Under the pieces are notes generated by a model. It saw only the letters and a program-made list of their open reading frames with translations, was not told the DNA's origin and did no database searches. This document shows, one piece after another, positions 1-11,902 of a stretch of 64,000 nt of DNA. The DNA comes from Microglena sp. YARC. Its lineage: Eukaryota; Chlorophyta; Chlorophyceae; Chlamydomonadales; Chlamydomonadaceae. Position 1 is the stretch's first letter. Each line of letters starts with the position of its first letter. The position numbers were made by a program, and so were the translations under genes. The stretch covers positions 12,574,968 through 12,638,967 of the forward strand of contig CM039464.1 in NCBI GenBank assembly GCA_022414725.1, written 5' to 3'.

Positions 1-56
1 CTTCTCCCCAATGGAGTCATTGGATACTTGCGACTCCCCCAATGTGGCCGTTAAGC

Positions 57-370
57 TTGAGAGCGTCCCCAGCCCTCCTCCCCTGTCGCCATACTCCTCT
101 GTCGCTACCCCCCCCCCCCCCCCAGCCCTCCTCCCCTGTCGCCATAATCCTCTGTCGCTACCCCCCCCCCCCAGCCCTCCTCCCCTGTCGCCATACTCCT
201 CTGTCGCTACCCCCCCCCCCCCCAGCCCTCCTCCCTGTCGCCATACTCCTCTGTCGCTACCCCCCCCCCTGTCGCCATACTCCTCTGTCGCTACCCCCCC
301 CCTAGCCCTCCTCTGTCGCTACCCCCCCCAGCCCTCCTCTGTCGCTACCCCCCCCAGCCCTCCTCCCCAG
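57..370. repeat. C-rich imperfect tandem repeat
   Basis: Imperfect repeats of a unit built from CCAGCCCTCCTCCCCTGTCGC, CATACTCCTCTGTCGCTA and runs of 8-16 C. The tract ends in a pyrimidine-rich stretch closing with CCCAG at 370, so it may form the polypyrimidine tract of an intron. It is open in one frame only because it is low complexity; I do not call it coding. Confidence 0.75.
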
Positions 371-499
371 TCATCGTCGCTGGAAGTCAGCGTGAGTTTT
401 CTTGCGTTTTCTTACCTTGCTGCTACACTACACACAGTTTTGTACCATCACCACACACAGTTTTCAATTCAATTCAATTCAATTCATTGGGTGCTGCAG

Positions 500-1760
500 G
501 TGGATATTATTCGACGATCTTGCAAAGGTCGGCACGCCAACTTTTTCCGAGATGATTCCAGATTCCAAGTCCACAGCATTGTGGATGTGAAGATGGTGTT
601 TGGGATTGATTGCGTTGGTGTGGTGGAGCCTCACTACCTCTACATCCCAATGTTCCGAGTAAGTAATGGGCTTTCCTGCCTCCCGGCGGATTTTTTGAAA
701 TTTCTACTCAGAATTTATTTGACTGACTGACTGACTAACTGATTGCATAATTGACTGACTGACTGACTGACCGCATATTTGACTGACTGACTAACTGATT
801 GCATATTTGACTGACTGACTGACTGACTAACTGACTGACCGCATATTTGACTGACTGACTGACCGCATATTTGACTGACTGACTGACTGACTGACTAACT
901 GATTGCATAATTGACTGACTGACTGACTGACGTTGCACAAAAATTCATAGGTTGTTCTTGATTGTAATGTTACTGTCATGTCAAGCACTTGTGTATGGTC
1001 ATACTGAATCAATTCATGGATGATGCCTTGGCATTTTGTAATGTTACTATCATGTCAAGCACTTGTGTATGGTCATACTGAATCAATTAATGGATGATGC
1101 CTTGGCATTTTGTAATGTTACTGTCATGTCAAGCACTTATGTTTGAATTGACGAATTCATTGGCAATTGTCAGCCCTACTTGCATGATGACTGGTGCAGT
1201 GAGATGTGTCTTCAAACAGGGTTGTGCCTTGTCAAATTCATAGGTTGTTCTTGATTGTAATGTTACTGTCATGTCAAGCACTTGTGTATGGTCATACTGA
1301 ATCAATTAATGGATGATGCCTTGGCATAAACTTATGTTTGAATTGACGAATTCATTGGCAATTGTCAGCCCTACTTGTAGGATGACTGGTGCAGTGAGAT
1401 GTGTCTTCAAACAGGGTTGTGCCTTGTCAAATTCATAGGTTGTTGACTGACTGACTGACCGCATATTTGACTGACTGACTAACTGATTGCATATTTGACT
1501 GACTGACTAACTGATTGCATAATTGACTGACTGACCGCATAATTGACTGACTGACTGACTGCATGATTGACACACATTATTCACGTTGTGCGCAGGTGCG
1601 GTGGAATGACCCTTACACTGCCGAGGACGACACCTGGGAGCCGTTCGACGATCTGCTGGACTTGCAAGTGTTCGCTGCCTTCATGCGCAGCGACACCTGG
1701 GTGGCGTTCGTGAAGGAGAATGCGGATGCGGTCCAGGGGTGGAAGAGGATCCGTCAATAA
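500..1760 (+). CDS. Chromodomain protein, C-terminal exons
   Basis: Two exons, 500-658 and 1596-1760, are separated by a 937-nt GT-AG intron. The first starts after CTGCAG, ends TTCCGA before GTAAGT, and the second starts after TGCGCAG. Joining keeps one frame and restores a chromodomain: a first strand (IVDVKMVFG), then a strand crossing the splice site (PMFR joined to VRWNDPY), then DDTWEPFDDL, which matches the family pattern LVKW..-TWEP..NL, then a C-terminal helix. The stop is TAA at 1758. Such domains bind methylated histone tails or occur in retroelement integrases; no integrase is visible here. A 21-nt exon at 371-391 (after CCCAG, before GTGAGT) may precede it; the true start is not visible. 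Exon joining is my inference, the motifs are seen directly. Confidence 0.7.
720..1560. repeat. GACT tetranucleotide tracts and duplicated block inside an intron
   Basis: The intron of the chromodomain gene holds long (GACT)n runs interrupted by GCATATTT and GCATAATT at 720-935 and 1443-1560. Between them a block of about 60-180 bp, containing ATTCATAGGTTGTTCTTG and AATGTTACTGTCATGTC, is repeated three or four times. No coding signal. Confidence 0.85.
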
Positions 1761-1944
1761 TATTTTGAAGGTTGCAACACAACCTGTGTCCGCACTAGCA
1801 CATGTGCGGAGGTCGCGATTGCATGAATGACCCTGACCCTGGAAATCTAAAACTATGGCTGGGAGCCATGGGGTACATTTGGCATGACCAGCATAGATTA
1901 CAAGTCACCAACATCATCAAGGATTCAATTGCTCATCTTGTCCT

Positions 1945-2290
1945 GTTTAGGGTTTAGGGTTTAGTTTTTGGTTGCGTTTTGGTTTAGTTTAGGGTTTTGG
2001 TTTTGGGTTTGCTTTTTGTTTTGATATTTAACAGTTTTTGTTTTTGCTTTTGGTTTTGATATTTAAATTTAGTTTGGTTTTGGGTTTTGGCTTTGGTTTT
2101 TGGTTTGGTTTAGGGTTTAGTTTTTGGTTGCGTTTTGGTTTTGGGTTTGCTTTTTGTTTTGATATTTAACAGTTTTTGTTTTTGCTTTTGGTTTTGATAT
2201 TTAAATTTAGTTTGGTTTTGGGTTTTGGTTTTGGTTTAGGGTTTAGTTTTTGGTTGCGTTTTGGTTTAGGGTTTAGTTTTTGGTTGCGTC
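1945..2290 (+). repeat. T/G-rich tract with TTTAGGG telomere-like units
   Basis: Strand-asymmetric T/G-rich sequence with several TTTAGGG units and degenerate TTTTGGG/TTTTTGG units; a block of about 110 bp (around GATATTTAACAG) is duplicated. TTTAGGG is the telomere repeat of most green plants and many algae, so this may be an interstitial telomere-like relic; it could also be plain low-complexity sequence. Confidence 0.55.
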
Positions 2291-2776
2291 ACACACGCGG
2301 GATCTCAACTACCTCTCATTCTACCGTACTTGATTGACGATGATATGATCATTAAGCCTCTGTGTTTAGACGATGATACCTGAATGATATATATGGTATG
2401 GTATCATCGTATGGTATATACCTGAATGATATGATATATAAATAATAGGTTATAAGGACCAAATTTGTATATAATAGGTTATAAGGACCAAATTTGGGAA
2501 TTCGAGAAGTTCCTCTGACGTGACCCCCCTCTTGGGAATACGAGAAGCTCCTCTGACGTGACCCAGCTTATAAGGACCAAATTTGATTTATTGAGTTTGT
2601 ATACACCAAATTTGTTTCATTTAGTTGCATACACAAAAATTGATTTATTGAGTTTGTATACACCAAATTTGACATCGTTTGGTATATACCTGAATGATCA
2701 TATCATCGCGTATATATGATTCACAGGATGTGCCAGCCACATTGTAATGTCTAAAGTCATCGATAGCCTCTGATAT

Positions 2777-2903
2777 CTGAGGTACTGTCGCCCTTTCCCT
2801 TCTTATACCTCGCTTGCCGCCTGGCATGCCATCACGATTAAACGTAGCACCTTCCGACATTCCCTGTAACAGTCCTCACGAGATAATACTCCGGAAGCTA
2901 AAG
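2777..2903 (+). repeat. Truncated left LTR
   Basis: Matches the last 128 bp of the right repeat at 7495-7622 with a few indels. The first 120 bp or so of the LTR are missing here, replaced by unrelated sequence. Confidence 0.75.
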
Positions 2904-3059
2904 GTTATCGCTCACCACGCCGTCCCGTGTTCCACTGCAACAGTCTTCCACGCCTGTTACCCTGTCCGTAGATCCCGAGCTCCCGCGCACCTGCAGTGCC
3001 TTCCACAGTTGCCGCCGCAACAACCGAAGGAAAAGGATCTCAGTTGCAGAATCTTCTCT

Positions 3060-3300
3060 GATTGCTAGCCCCCCCCCCCCCCCCCCGCTGGACCACCAGT
3101 CCCAACAGTCTACCCAAGACCCCGCTGGACCGCCAGTAAGTTGCCCCGCAACAAACCCCTCTCTGAGTCTACCCAAGACCCCGCTGGACCGCAAGTACGT
3201 TGCTCCGCAACAAACCCCTCTCTGAGTCTACCCAAGACCCCGCTGGACCGCAAGTACGTTGCTCCGCAACAAACCCCTCTCTGAGTCTACCCACCCACCC
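3060..3300 (+). repeat. Tandem 60-bp repeat in the retroelement leader
   Basis: Three copies of a unit of about 60 bp (CTACCCAAGACCCCGCTGGA followed by CCGCAAGTACGTTGCTCC) precede the gag start. Leader repeat; no conserved frame is obvious. Confidence 0.75.
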
Positions 3301-3545
3301 CCCGGAACACCAACCACCCCACTGCGTCACGCCATCAATTCCCTTCTCCCTAATCCCGCCGTCACCTTACCTCTCTGGCCCCGCAAGCCAAATCTCCTGC
3401 CCAAAGCCCCCCCCCCAACCCCCCCCTTCCTGCCCGATCTCTATACCCGTCTTCTTCCTATCCCTATCCAGGATATCAAATTCTCCTATTTCCATCTCCC
3501 CTAATTCTGTTCATCACCCTCGCACCCTCAACCCAAGCCATCGCC

Positions 3546-3980
3546 ATGTCCCAAGCGCCAAATGATGGTAAGGGTGGTACCGATATATTAGTCGACTGGT
3601 ACACAAACCTTGTCGCACCCCTGCTCGTCAGATCATCAGTTTTCTCAGTACTCGATGCTGATTTAGACTACCAGCCCATAGATGAACCATCCGATGGATA
3701 TAACTACCCCAGGAACAGCAGAATCACACCTGTATCCAACTACATGGCTATGAACCACATTCTGGACAACTGCCCTCCAGCCCTATCTGCTCTAATAGAC
3801 GCGCGTACCAGCAACGCAGCCCTATCTGCTCTAATAGACGCGCGTACCAACAACGCAGCCCTATCTGCTCTAATAGACGCGCGTACCAACAACGCGCTAC
3901 ATTCGGCAGGATTGGGGCCAGGGATTTTACTTAAAACCATGCATTCAAAAAGGTGTAAACCCCTACTACGACTCATATAA
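3546..3980 (+). CDS. Gag N-terminal part with 13-residue triplicate
   Basis: Frame of 144 residues opening at the first ATG after the leader. It contains three consecutive copies of a 13-residue unit (ALSALIDARTNNA), coded by a 39-bp tandem repeat. It is followed, in another frame, by the zinc-knuckle Gag at 4165. I infer it is the N-terminal part of the same retroelement protein, separated by a frameshift, but no database-level family can be recognised by eye. Confidence 0.45.
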   Translation: MSQAPNDGKGGTDILVDWYTNLVAPLLVRSSVFSVLDADLDYQPIDEPSDGYNYPRNSRITPVSNYMAMNHILDNCPPALSALIDARTSNAALSALIDARTNNAALSALIDARTNNALHSAGLGPGILLKTMHSKRCKPLLRLI

Positions 3981-4164
3981 TCCACTAACAACACCTCTCT
4001 GCGACTACCCAGCCTCTGCCCAGGATGCTGCCATCGCTCCTCCTATCCCAGTTCACCAGCCCTCTACGTCCTCGTCTGCCGACAACGAGTCTACTGCACC
4101 ACCCTCGCCAACCTCGGACGGGGAGCCATCCGATATCCGAGCTTTCCAGGATGCGGCAGTAACT

Positions 4165-6815
4165 ATGGACCTGGTGAGCAGGGCCATCCCAGCGCTCAGT
4201 GCATTCGGTATCCACGTCCAACTCGACAACCAAGCACTGCCCTCTCACGGACGCCAAAACCCTCAGCAAGGTATGTGGCCACCCGGTTCTTCGCAGTGCA
4301 CCATATGCACAGGATTCGGCCATACCGCCTTTTACTGTGCAAACCTCTCGCCTTACGCGTCAACGGTCCACAACTGTGCAAACTGTGGTGGATCCAAGCA
4401 CCATGAAGGCCAGTGCACAAGCTGCCAGAGACCAAGCAGCCCGTCCCTCCCAGTCCACGACGATAAGCTTACCGAGGTCTGTGTCAACTGCAGTGGCAGA
4501 GGACACTATGGGAAGCAGTGCTTCTCATCAACCCCAGTGGCCCCTTCAGACACAGTCTGTACAATGTGCCATGGATATGGGCACCTTGATCCAGCCTGTC
4601 CAAACCCCTGCATGAAGACCCCCGTTATGGAATCCCCACCAGACAGCTCTGGAGACAACTCTGGAGATGAAGATACCACTGGTGAGAAATCTGATACCAC
4701 TGACTCTGAGTTAGGAAAGTACCCCTCCACTCATGAGACCCCCCCCAGTGACCTATCTACTTGTTTCCATGGTCACTGGTGTTTGACTACAGACACCATC
4801 TATCACATGACCTCCAATGCTGATTGCCTCATTAGGGTAACACCCCTCTACCCTCCCGTATCAATCATCCCACCAGGATCCACAACACCAGTCACATGTT
4901 CCTACTCTGGCACAGCAGTACTTCAAGGTATAGGACTTGTGGTGACACTTCTAGATGTCCTCCTTGTGCCCGTGTCTAACTCCTTCAACCTCATCAGTGC
5001 CCCTGCCATCTGCTTTTATGATGATGACATACAAATCCACACTAATTCCTGTACTGCACAGATTGAACTGCCCTACCAGCATGGAGATGGCATGATATGT
5101 TACACCATTGGCCTGAGGTGCACCGTCTCATCAAACAACGGCCTCTACACCACCAATCTGTATCAGCCATCAGAGTTTGATCACCCGGACAACGACCTCC
5201 CTGATGACCCATGGTACCTGGAACCCTACACCATGACCCATCATCTGGCCCCAGCAGGAAAGTCAAGGTGGAAGCAACGTTTCACAACTCCACCTCCTCC
5301 TCCCCCTCCTCTTCCCCCTCCTTCTCCACCTCCTCCTCCACCTCCCTCTCCACCCTCCCAACCTCCCTCTTCTCCTCCTCCCCCTTCTCCACCACCACTT
5401 CCTCCTCCTACCTCTTCAGCTCAACCCCCATCTGCCACTGATCCTGACCCCCCCCTAACCAGACTGCCACTGATCCTGACCCCCCCCTAACCAGACAAGA
5501 GAAAAGATCTTTAGACAATACCCACAGCCCCGTTACATGCTGGAACTGTGGGGGATATGGCCATACCTCAATTGAATGTTCTAGCCCTACAACCAACCTT
5601 GCATTCAGAGCACCCAAAATCCCTATCCCTATTCCCCACCCACAGGCACCACCCCAGGATGACCTACCAGGTTTCATTCAGGGTTTTCTGAACCAACTCA
5701 CTACCCCTGCACCACCCACTGCTACTAACAAAATCCTGCAAGCACCCCCAGGATTCCCACCAGAGACCCTAGACTGGCCAACAGTCCAGGACCTGCCAAG
5801 TACATGGGCAGAATTTTGCAAAGCAGCTGGCTACACCCTCCTTCCACCCCACCCCAGTCCCCCAACCAGAAAAACTAGGTCAGCAACTAAGAAGACAAAT
5901 GCAGATGCAACCAAAATTCTTGTCCATCTGACTAAGATGCATGCCACCCTAACACACATGTACCACAGTGTTATCATTGCCCTGCAGACCAACAATGTAT
6001 CCCCTACCCTTCCCCAAAACCCAGTAACGCCTGCCAAACCTTCCCCAGCAACAAACAGTGCACAAACCGTCTACACACCAGTTGGCATCACAGATTTCCA
6101 CCCTTCCCCCCCCTCCACACCAGATGACTTTGAACCTGATGACATCCCTAACAACAGTAATGCATGTAGGCTCAGCTTCCAGTCCCTAGTAGGAACTCAC
6201 CCAGGACACTACCCACTAGGTGAACTTATCACCATCCTGGAAAACATATGCCAACAATCCACCGTCCCACCCCAACTCCTGGTAAACATGTTCAGAGCCC
6301 CCATGTATCAGCTCATCTCAGCATTTTTTGCACTCTACCCATCCATCAGATCCCTCCCAAATTCTATCTGGTCAACAACAGACATGCCCAAACACCCAGC
6401 AACCATCATTGCCCCCCTCCATCTGCACACAAAAAGTTTGGCCACTCTAGTCCACCAGTATGACACCTGCTCCCCACACATAAAGGACCAACTCAAATGG
6501 ACCATATGTCTCCAAGCTGCCCTTGTCAATGCATACTCCATTGCAACCCACAGACAGCCTGGAATACTCCTACAATCCCATCAGATCAGAGTTGATAACG
6601 AACCCAGTCCATTCCTCATCTATATTGATGAGATCATCCTCCCATGGAACCACCAAGCCTATTTCATCCTCAACATGTTCCCACCTGAGTTCCACCCCCG
6701 TCCTACTCCTGACCTGTGGGATGACTTCCACCAGTGCATCACCAAAAGGCTCCAGCAAGATGGATTCTACCAAGTGCCATATTTCCCAGCCCCCCAAGCA
6801 GCAGACCCAGCATAA
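4165..6815 (+). pseudogene. Retroelement Gag with five CCHC knuckles and a protease-like segment, frameshifted
   Basis: The first segment (4165-5490) has four CX2CX4HX4C knuckles (for example CTICTGFGHTAFYC and CVNCSGRGHYGKQC). A region follows that resembles a Copia aspartic protease: WCLTTDTIYHMT in the position of the usual DSGA..HM, then LLVPVSNSFNLIS. The catalytic DSG is DTI, so it is probably inactive. A proline-rich spacer ends in a direct duplication of about 31 bp (near 5430-5495) that shifts the frame into a stop. The other frame continues without interruption through a fifth knuckle (CWNCGGYGHTSIEC, about 5538) to 6815. Gag knuckles package element RNA. I read it as one gene broken by the duplication; a domesticated CCHC protein is the alternative. 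Confidence 0.65.
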
Positions 6816-7375
6816 TGTAGCACTGGCACAAGATCTATTTGCATGATAAGAACCTCATCATAGGGGGGAATCTCCAGCCTTGTGCTCCTAGATTGATACT
6901 GACTTCACCACATAGGTGCCCCGGCCACTGGAATAGTTACTGCCTAACCACCAGACCAAGCAACACTTTATAGATGATAATGGAAGTACCTCATAATGTC
7001 CTTCCCACAGACTGACAGTTATGACCCTGCGGGGGATGTCTACCTTAAAAGATGTTTTATCTCATATGGCCAAGCACCTGATTGCCACCCAGATTCTCCT
7101 ATGCCTGAACATTGGCTGTACCTTCCTGGCAGCTCCACAAGCTGGAATCCAGTCCTATTTTGATAATAGATGACCTGTACTGCCACTGGCCCCTGGTCTC
7201 CTCTGAGTGTACTCGCACATGCCTTACAAGCCAAGCATCACTCTTTGACTCAGTATGGCCTTTCCCCTTGTGCTTCCATGTGCACCAATGTTTATTTTTA
7301 CTCTAGCCTCCCTTCCCTAGAACCTCCTAATTCCAGGGATTCTTGTATATCAAGAATACCAGGAATTGGGGGGGA
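6816..7375 (+). other. Retroelement 3' untranslated region
   Basis: 560 bp between the Gag stop and the right LTR. No coding signal; it ends in a purine run immediately before TGTTATTG, as expected for a polypurine tract. Confidence 0.5.
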
Positions 7376-7622
7376 TGTTATTGACCGGTTCTCCCGGCTC
7401 AGCTAGAGTGTCTTGGGGCTCCAGGCCTTCCGCCTGGAAGCTTCCATAGTAGTGCCTCCACCCGTTAGGGCCGGCACCTACCGGCGGCAGTACCCTGAGG
7501 TACTGTCGCCCTTTCCCTTCTTATACCTCGCTTGCCGCCTGGCATGCCATCACGATTGTAAACGTAGCACCTTCCGACATTCCCTGTAACAGTCCTCACG
7601 AGATAATACTCGGAAGCTAAAG
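7376..7622 (+). repeat. Right LTR of the Copia-like element
   Basis: Begins TGTTATTGACC right after a polypurine tract and ends at the same AAGCTAAAG boundary as the left remnant. About 247 bp. The inner half has no counterpart on the left because the left LTR is truncated. Confidence 0.65.
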
Positions 7623-7664
7623 CCCACAGTTCACATGCATGAGACTGGATTCATTGATTCATTG

Positions 7665-8035
7665 ATCATTCTACACTCGACCGAATGCATGCGATAATGC
7701 AAACGCACGCACACGCACGTGAAGAAGAGTGATAGATAGATTTACAACACAGGATCACGCACGTTTCGTGTAGGGGCGAAGCCCGGCATTTGAGGTCTTT
7801 AGGTTGCAAGGGGCATGCGGTGTGTGCCATGGGGTTGCATGGGGCATGCGGTGTGTGCCATGGGTTTGCATGGGGCATGCACGGAGGTTTGTGTCGCGAG
7901 CTGCCCGGAGGTTCGTGTCGCGAGCTGCCCGGAGGTTCGTGTCGCGAGCTGCCCGGATATGCGAAACCACACGCTGGCCGGAGGTTCGTGTCGCTAGCTG
8001 GCTGACCGCAAACGCTCGCATCGGTGAAAGGTGAC
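7665..8035. repeat. Short copy of the GGGGCATGC minisatellite with its left flank
   Basis: About 135 bp (from ACTCGACCGAATGCATGCG to AGGTCTTTAGGTTGC) is repeated almost exactly at 10088-10220, and both copies lead into GGGGCATGCGGTGTGTGCCAT units. Here only a few units follow, then a different triplicate of about 27 bp (GGTTCGTGTCGCGAGCTGCCC). Confidence 0.8.
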
Positions 8036-8379
8036 GTGACACAGGATAGACATGTCAAACGTCGAGAGCTTCAGCTGAAACATGATAAGGGTTTGGTAGG
8101 TTCGTATGCTCGGTCCAGCGAGGAAGCACCACATCTTTCGCTGGTTACCACTCAATTCCTGGAAATTCGGAAGCCCAAGGTGAGGTGTCTTTGAAATAGC
8201 TTCCAGGATTTCGCGACGAGTTGCATCGCCTGTTCGCTAATTTGAATTGCATTGCCGAATTGCATTGCTCAGGAAGTGCTTTTGCTCGCTCGCTCAGGAA
8301 GTGCTTGCTCGCATCGCTCAGGAAGTGCTTGCTCGCATTGCTCAGGAAGTGCTTGCTCGCTCGCTCAATCGCGTTTTGT

Positions 8380-9080
8380 TCAATCAACCAGGTGAAGTTG
8401 GTCGGATCTAGCTTACAGGATAGTTGTTAGATGCTGCTGCTGCAATGCCTGCCTGCACTGTCGCGACTGTTCGATAACTGACAGGATGCTAGATCGAGTT
8501 GAGCTGGTCGGACCTATCTTACAGGATAGTCAAATGCTGCTGCTGCAATGCCTGCCTGCACTGTCGCGACTGTTCGATAACTGACAGGATGCTAGATCGA
8601 GTTGAGCTGGTCGGATATAGCTTACAGGATAGTCAAATGCTGCTGTTGCAATGCCTGCCTGCACTGTCGCGATTGTTCGATAGCTTATAGGATGCTATAT
8701 CGTGTTTAGCTGGTCGGACCTAGCTTACAGGATAGTCAAATGCTGCTGTTGCTTCTGCGCTGCCTGCCTGCACTGTCGCAATTGTTCGATAGCTGACAGG
8801 ATGCTAGATCGAGTTGAGCTGGTCGGATATAGCTTACAGGATAGTCAAATGCTGCTGCTGCACTGCCTGCCTGCACTATCGCGATTGTTCGATAGCTTAT
8901 AGGATGCTAGATCGAGTTGAGCTGGTCGGACCTAGCTTACAGGATAGTCAATTGCTGCTGCTGCAATGCCTGCCTGCACTGTCGCAATTGTTCGATAACT
9001 TACAGGATGCTTGATCGAGTTGAGCTTGTAGGATCTATATTACAGGATAGTCAAATGCTGTTGCTGCACTGCCTGCCTGC
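8380..9080. repeat. 103-bp tandem repeat, about seven copies
   Basis: Units recur every 103-109 bp, each containing GCTTACAGGATAGTCAAATG, CTGCCTGCACTGTCGC and GATGCTAGATCGAGTTGAGC. Upstream (8270-8370) is a shorter repeat of GCTCAGGAAGTGCTTGCTCG. The array lies upstream of the spliced gene at 9122; short frames through it are repeats, not genes. Confidence 0.9.
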
Positions 9081-9121
9081 CTGACTGATTTTATGCTCCA
9101 TTTTTTCGTAACACAGGAAAC

Positions 9122-9928
9122 ATGCCCAAGTCAACCTATGTCAACTTGACAGGCTATATATCGTCGTCGTCAGAGGACCAAGGTACATGCAATTGTTTGC
9201 TTTCAATATAATGTACAACTGCGATGTCGTTTTACATTTCCATCTGACACGGGTTTTCATTTTAACCTGTGACTACAGATGAAGAGGATGAGGTCGAGGT
9301 AGTTGAGGATGAGGTCGAGGTGGTTGAGAATGAGGTCGAGGTGGTTGAGAATGAGGTCGAGGTGGTTGAGGATGAGGTCGAGGTGGTTGAGAATGAGGTC
9401 GAGGTGGTTGAGAATGAGGTCGAGGTGGTTGAGATCGAGCGCCCTCTGACTGTGCGACGTGCCTCCATAGCTGGCCCTAGTACTGATGTGCCTCTGACTG
9501 TGCGACGTGCCTCCATAGCTGGCCCTAGTACTGTTGTGCCTCTGACTGTGCGACGTGCCTCCATAGCTGGCCCTAGTACTGATGTGCCTCTGACTGTGCG
9601 ACGTGCCTCCATAGCTGGCCCTAGTACTGTTGTGCCTCTGACTGTGCAACGTGCCTCCATAGCTGGCCCTAGTAGTGTTGTGCCTCTGACTGTGCAACGT
9701 GCCAAACGTGGGCAGAGAGCAGTGGAAGTGGACTTGATGCATGATGACGAAGATGAGGGTGCCTCGGGTGCTAAATGGTGTTGCCCTCAATGCGCAAATC
9801 TGATGACGAAGAGGGATTCATGCAAGGAATGCAAAGCAAAGGCAAGCGAAGACTATTGGAAAAGAAGCCGACAAAAGTGTGTGTTCCGTCCAATCGGCAC
9901 CCCTTCGCGACGGCAGCTACGTTTGTGA
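9122..9928 (+). CDS. Repeat-rich acidic protein with zinc-ribbon-like C-terminus
   Basis: Two exons join in frame: 9122-9182 (starting ATGCCCAAG, ending before GTACATGC) and 9279-9928 (after GACTACAG), giving about 236 residues. After a Ser-rich start comes an acidic block of seven EVEVVEN-type heptads, then five copies of a 19-residue unit (PLTVRRASIAGPSTVV plus linker), an acidic linker, and a C-terminal CPQC-X9-CKEC module that could bind zinc. An upstream AG (TTCGTAACACAG, before GAAACATG) may end a 5' UTR intron. No family recognised. The zinc-ribbon idea is inference; the splice sites and repeats are seen directly. Confidence 0.65.
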
Positions 9929-10209
9929 TTTGATCTGATGAAAATGGACACCTTGGGATTTTGACAAGTTGACCATCAATCATTTAACCGATCAAACCCG
10001 TTCAGAAGTGTCTTCGCTCCTGCTGTCTCACATTGTGCGCGTTAAAGCGTTAACATTGTTGCTACATCATGATTGATGCAAAGGTCAGACTCGACCGAAA
10101 GCATGCGATAATGCAAACGCACGCACACGCACGTGAAGAAGAGTGATAGATAGATTTACAACACAGGATCACGCACGTTTCGTGTAGGGGCGAAGCCCGG
10201 CATTTGAGG

Positions 10210-11840
10210 TCTTTAGGTTGCATGGGGCATGTTGTGTGTACCACGGGGTTGCATGGGGCATGCGGTGTTTGCCATGGGGTTGCATGAGGCATGGGGTTGC
10301 ATGGGGCATGCGGTGTGTGCCATAGGGCATGCTGTGTGTACCATGGGGCATGCGGTGTGTGCCATGGGGCATGCGGTGTGTGCCATGGGGTTGCATGAGG
10401 CATGGGGTTGCATGGGGCAAGCGGCGTGTGCCATGGGGTTGCATGGGGCATGCGGTGTGTGCCATGGGGTTGCATGGGGCATGCTGTGTGTGCGGTGTGT
10501 ACCATGGGGCATGCGGTGTGTGCCATGGGGTTGCATGAGGCATGGGGTTGCATGGGGCATGCTGTGTGTACCATGGGGCATGCTGTGTTTACCATGGGGT
10601 TGCATGGGGCATGCGGTGTGTGCCATGGGGTTGCATGGGGCATGCGGTGTGTGCCATGGGGTTGCATGGGGCATGCGGTCTGTACCATGGGGCATGCTGT
10701 GTGTACCATGGGGCATGCGGTGTGTGCCATGGGGCATGCTGTGTGTACCATGGGGCATGCTGTGTGTACCATGGGGCATGCTGTGTGTACCATGGGGCAT
10801 GCTGTGTTTACCATGGGGTTGCATGGGGCATGCGGTGTGTGCCATGGGGCATGCGGTGTGTGCCATGGGGTTGCATGAGGCATGGGGTTGTATGCGGCAT
10901 GCGGTGTGTGCCATAGGGCATGCTGTGTGTACCATGGGGCATGCGGTGTGTGCCATGGGGCATGCTGTGTGTACCATGGGGCATGCTGTGTTTACCATGG
11001 GGTTGCATGGGGCATGCGGTGTGTGCCATGGGGTTGCATGGGGCATGCGGTGTGTGCCATGGGGTTGCATGGGGCATGCGGTGTGTGCCATGGGGTTGCA
11101 TGAGGCATGGGGTTGCATGGGGCATGCGGTGTGTACCATGGGGCATGCTGTGTGTACCATGGGGCATGCGGTGTGTGCCATCGGGCATGCAGTGTGTACC
11201 ATGGGGCATGCTGTGTGTACCATGGGGCATGCTGTGTGTACCATGGGGCATGCTGTGTTTACCATGGGGTTGCATGGGGCATGCGGTGTGTGCCATGGGG
11301 CATGCGGTGTGTGCCATGGGGTTGCATAAGGCATGGGGTTGTATGCGGCATGCAGTGTGTGCCATAGGGCATGCTGTGTGTACCATGGGGCATGCGGTGT
11401 GTGCCATGGGGCATGCTGTGTGTACCATGGGGCATGCTGTGTTTACCATGGGGTTGCATGGGGCATGCGGTGTGTGCCATGGGGTTGCATGGGGCATGCG
11501 GTGTGTGCCATGGGGTTGCATGGGGCATGCGGTGTGTGCCATGGGGTTGCATGAGGTATGGGGTTGCATGGGGCATGCTGTGTGTACCATGGGGCATGCT
11601 GTGTTTACCATGGGGTTGCATGGGGCATGCGGTGTGTGCCATGGGGTTGCATGGGGCATGCGGTGTGTGCCATGGGGTTGCATGGGGCATGCGGTGTGTG
11701 CCATGGGTTGCATGGGGCATGCTGTGTGTACCATGGGGCATGCTGTGTTTACCATGGGGTTGCATGGGGCATGCGGTGTGTGCCATGGGGTTGCATGGGG
11801 CATGCGGTGTGTACCATGGGGCATGCGCTGTGTGCCGTGC
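10210..11840. repeat. 1.6-kb GGGGCATGC minisatellite
   Basis: Around 70 units of about 22 bp, GGGGCATGCGGTGTGTGCCAT and the variant GGGGCATGCTGTGTGTACCAT, interspersed with GGGGTTGCATG units. Higher-order blocks repeat every 450 bp or so. Both strands are open in several frames only because the unit lacks stops, so the long frames here are artefacts. Confidence 0.95.
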
Positions 11841-11902
11841 AAATTTTACCTATATATTAGCTGGCATTTAGGCGTTGCAAAAATAGGCAGACGTACCAGC
11901 TC

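Larger units (their letters stand above)
2777..7622 (+). mobile_element. Copia-like LTR retroelement carrying gag but no visible pol
   Basis: A 127-bp direct repeat (2777-2903 and 7495-7622, differing by small indels) flanks a Gag-like gene. The right copy belongs to a longer repeat starting TGTTATTG at 7376, directly preceded by a G-rich polypurine tract. The left LTR has therefore lost its first part. Just inside the left copy is GGTTATCGCTC, which resembles the initiator-tRNA primer site of Copia elements. No reverse transcriptase, RNase H or integrase motif is seen, so this is a non-autonomous or decayed element. DNA left of the truncated LTR is related to a fragment at 17681-17824 on the other strand. 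Confidence 0.7.

Noticed and set aside
9257..9790. Minus-strand frames opposite the acidic repeat protein
   Set aside because: Antisense of EVEVVEN and PLTVRRAS repeats; the plus strand has matching splice sites and a terminal Cys module.
10062..11842. Many long frames on both strands over the GGGGCATGC minisatellite
   Set aside because: They follow the repeat unit, exist on both strands at once and have only a handful of residue types; no gene.
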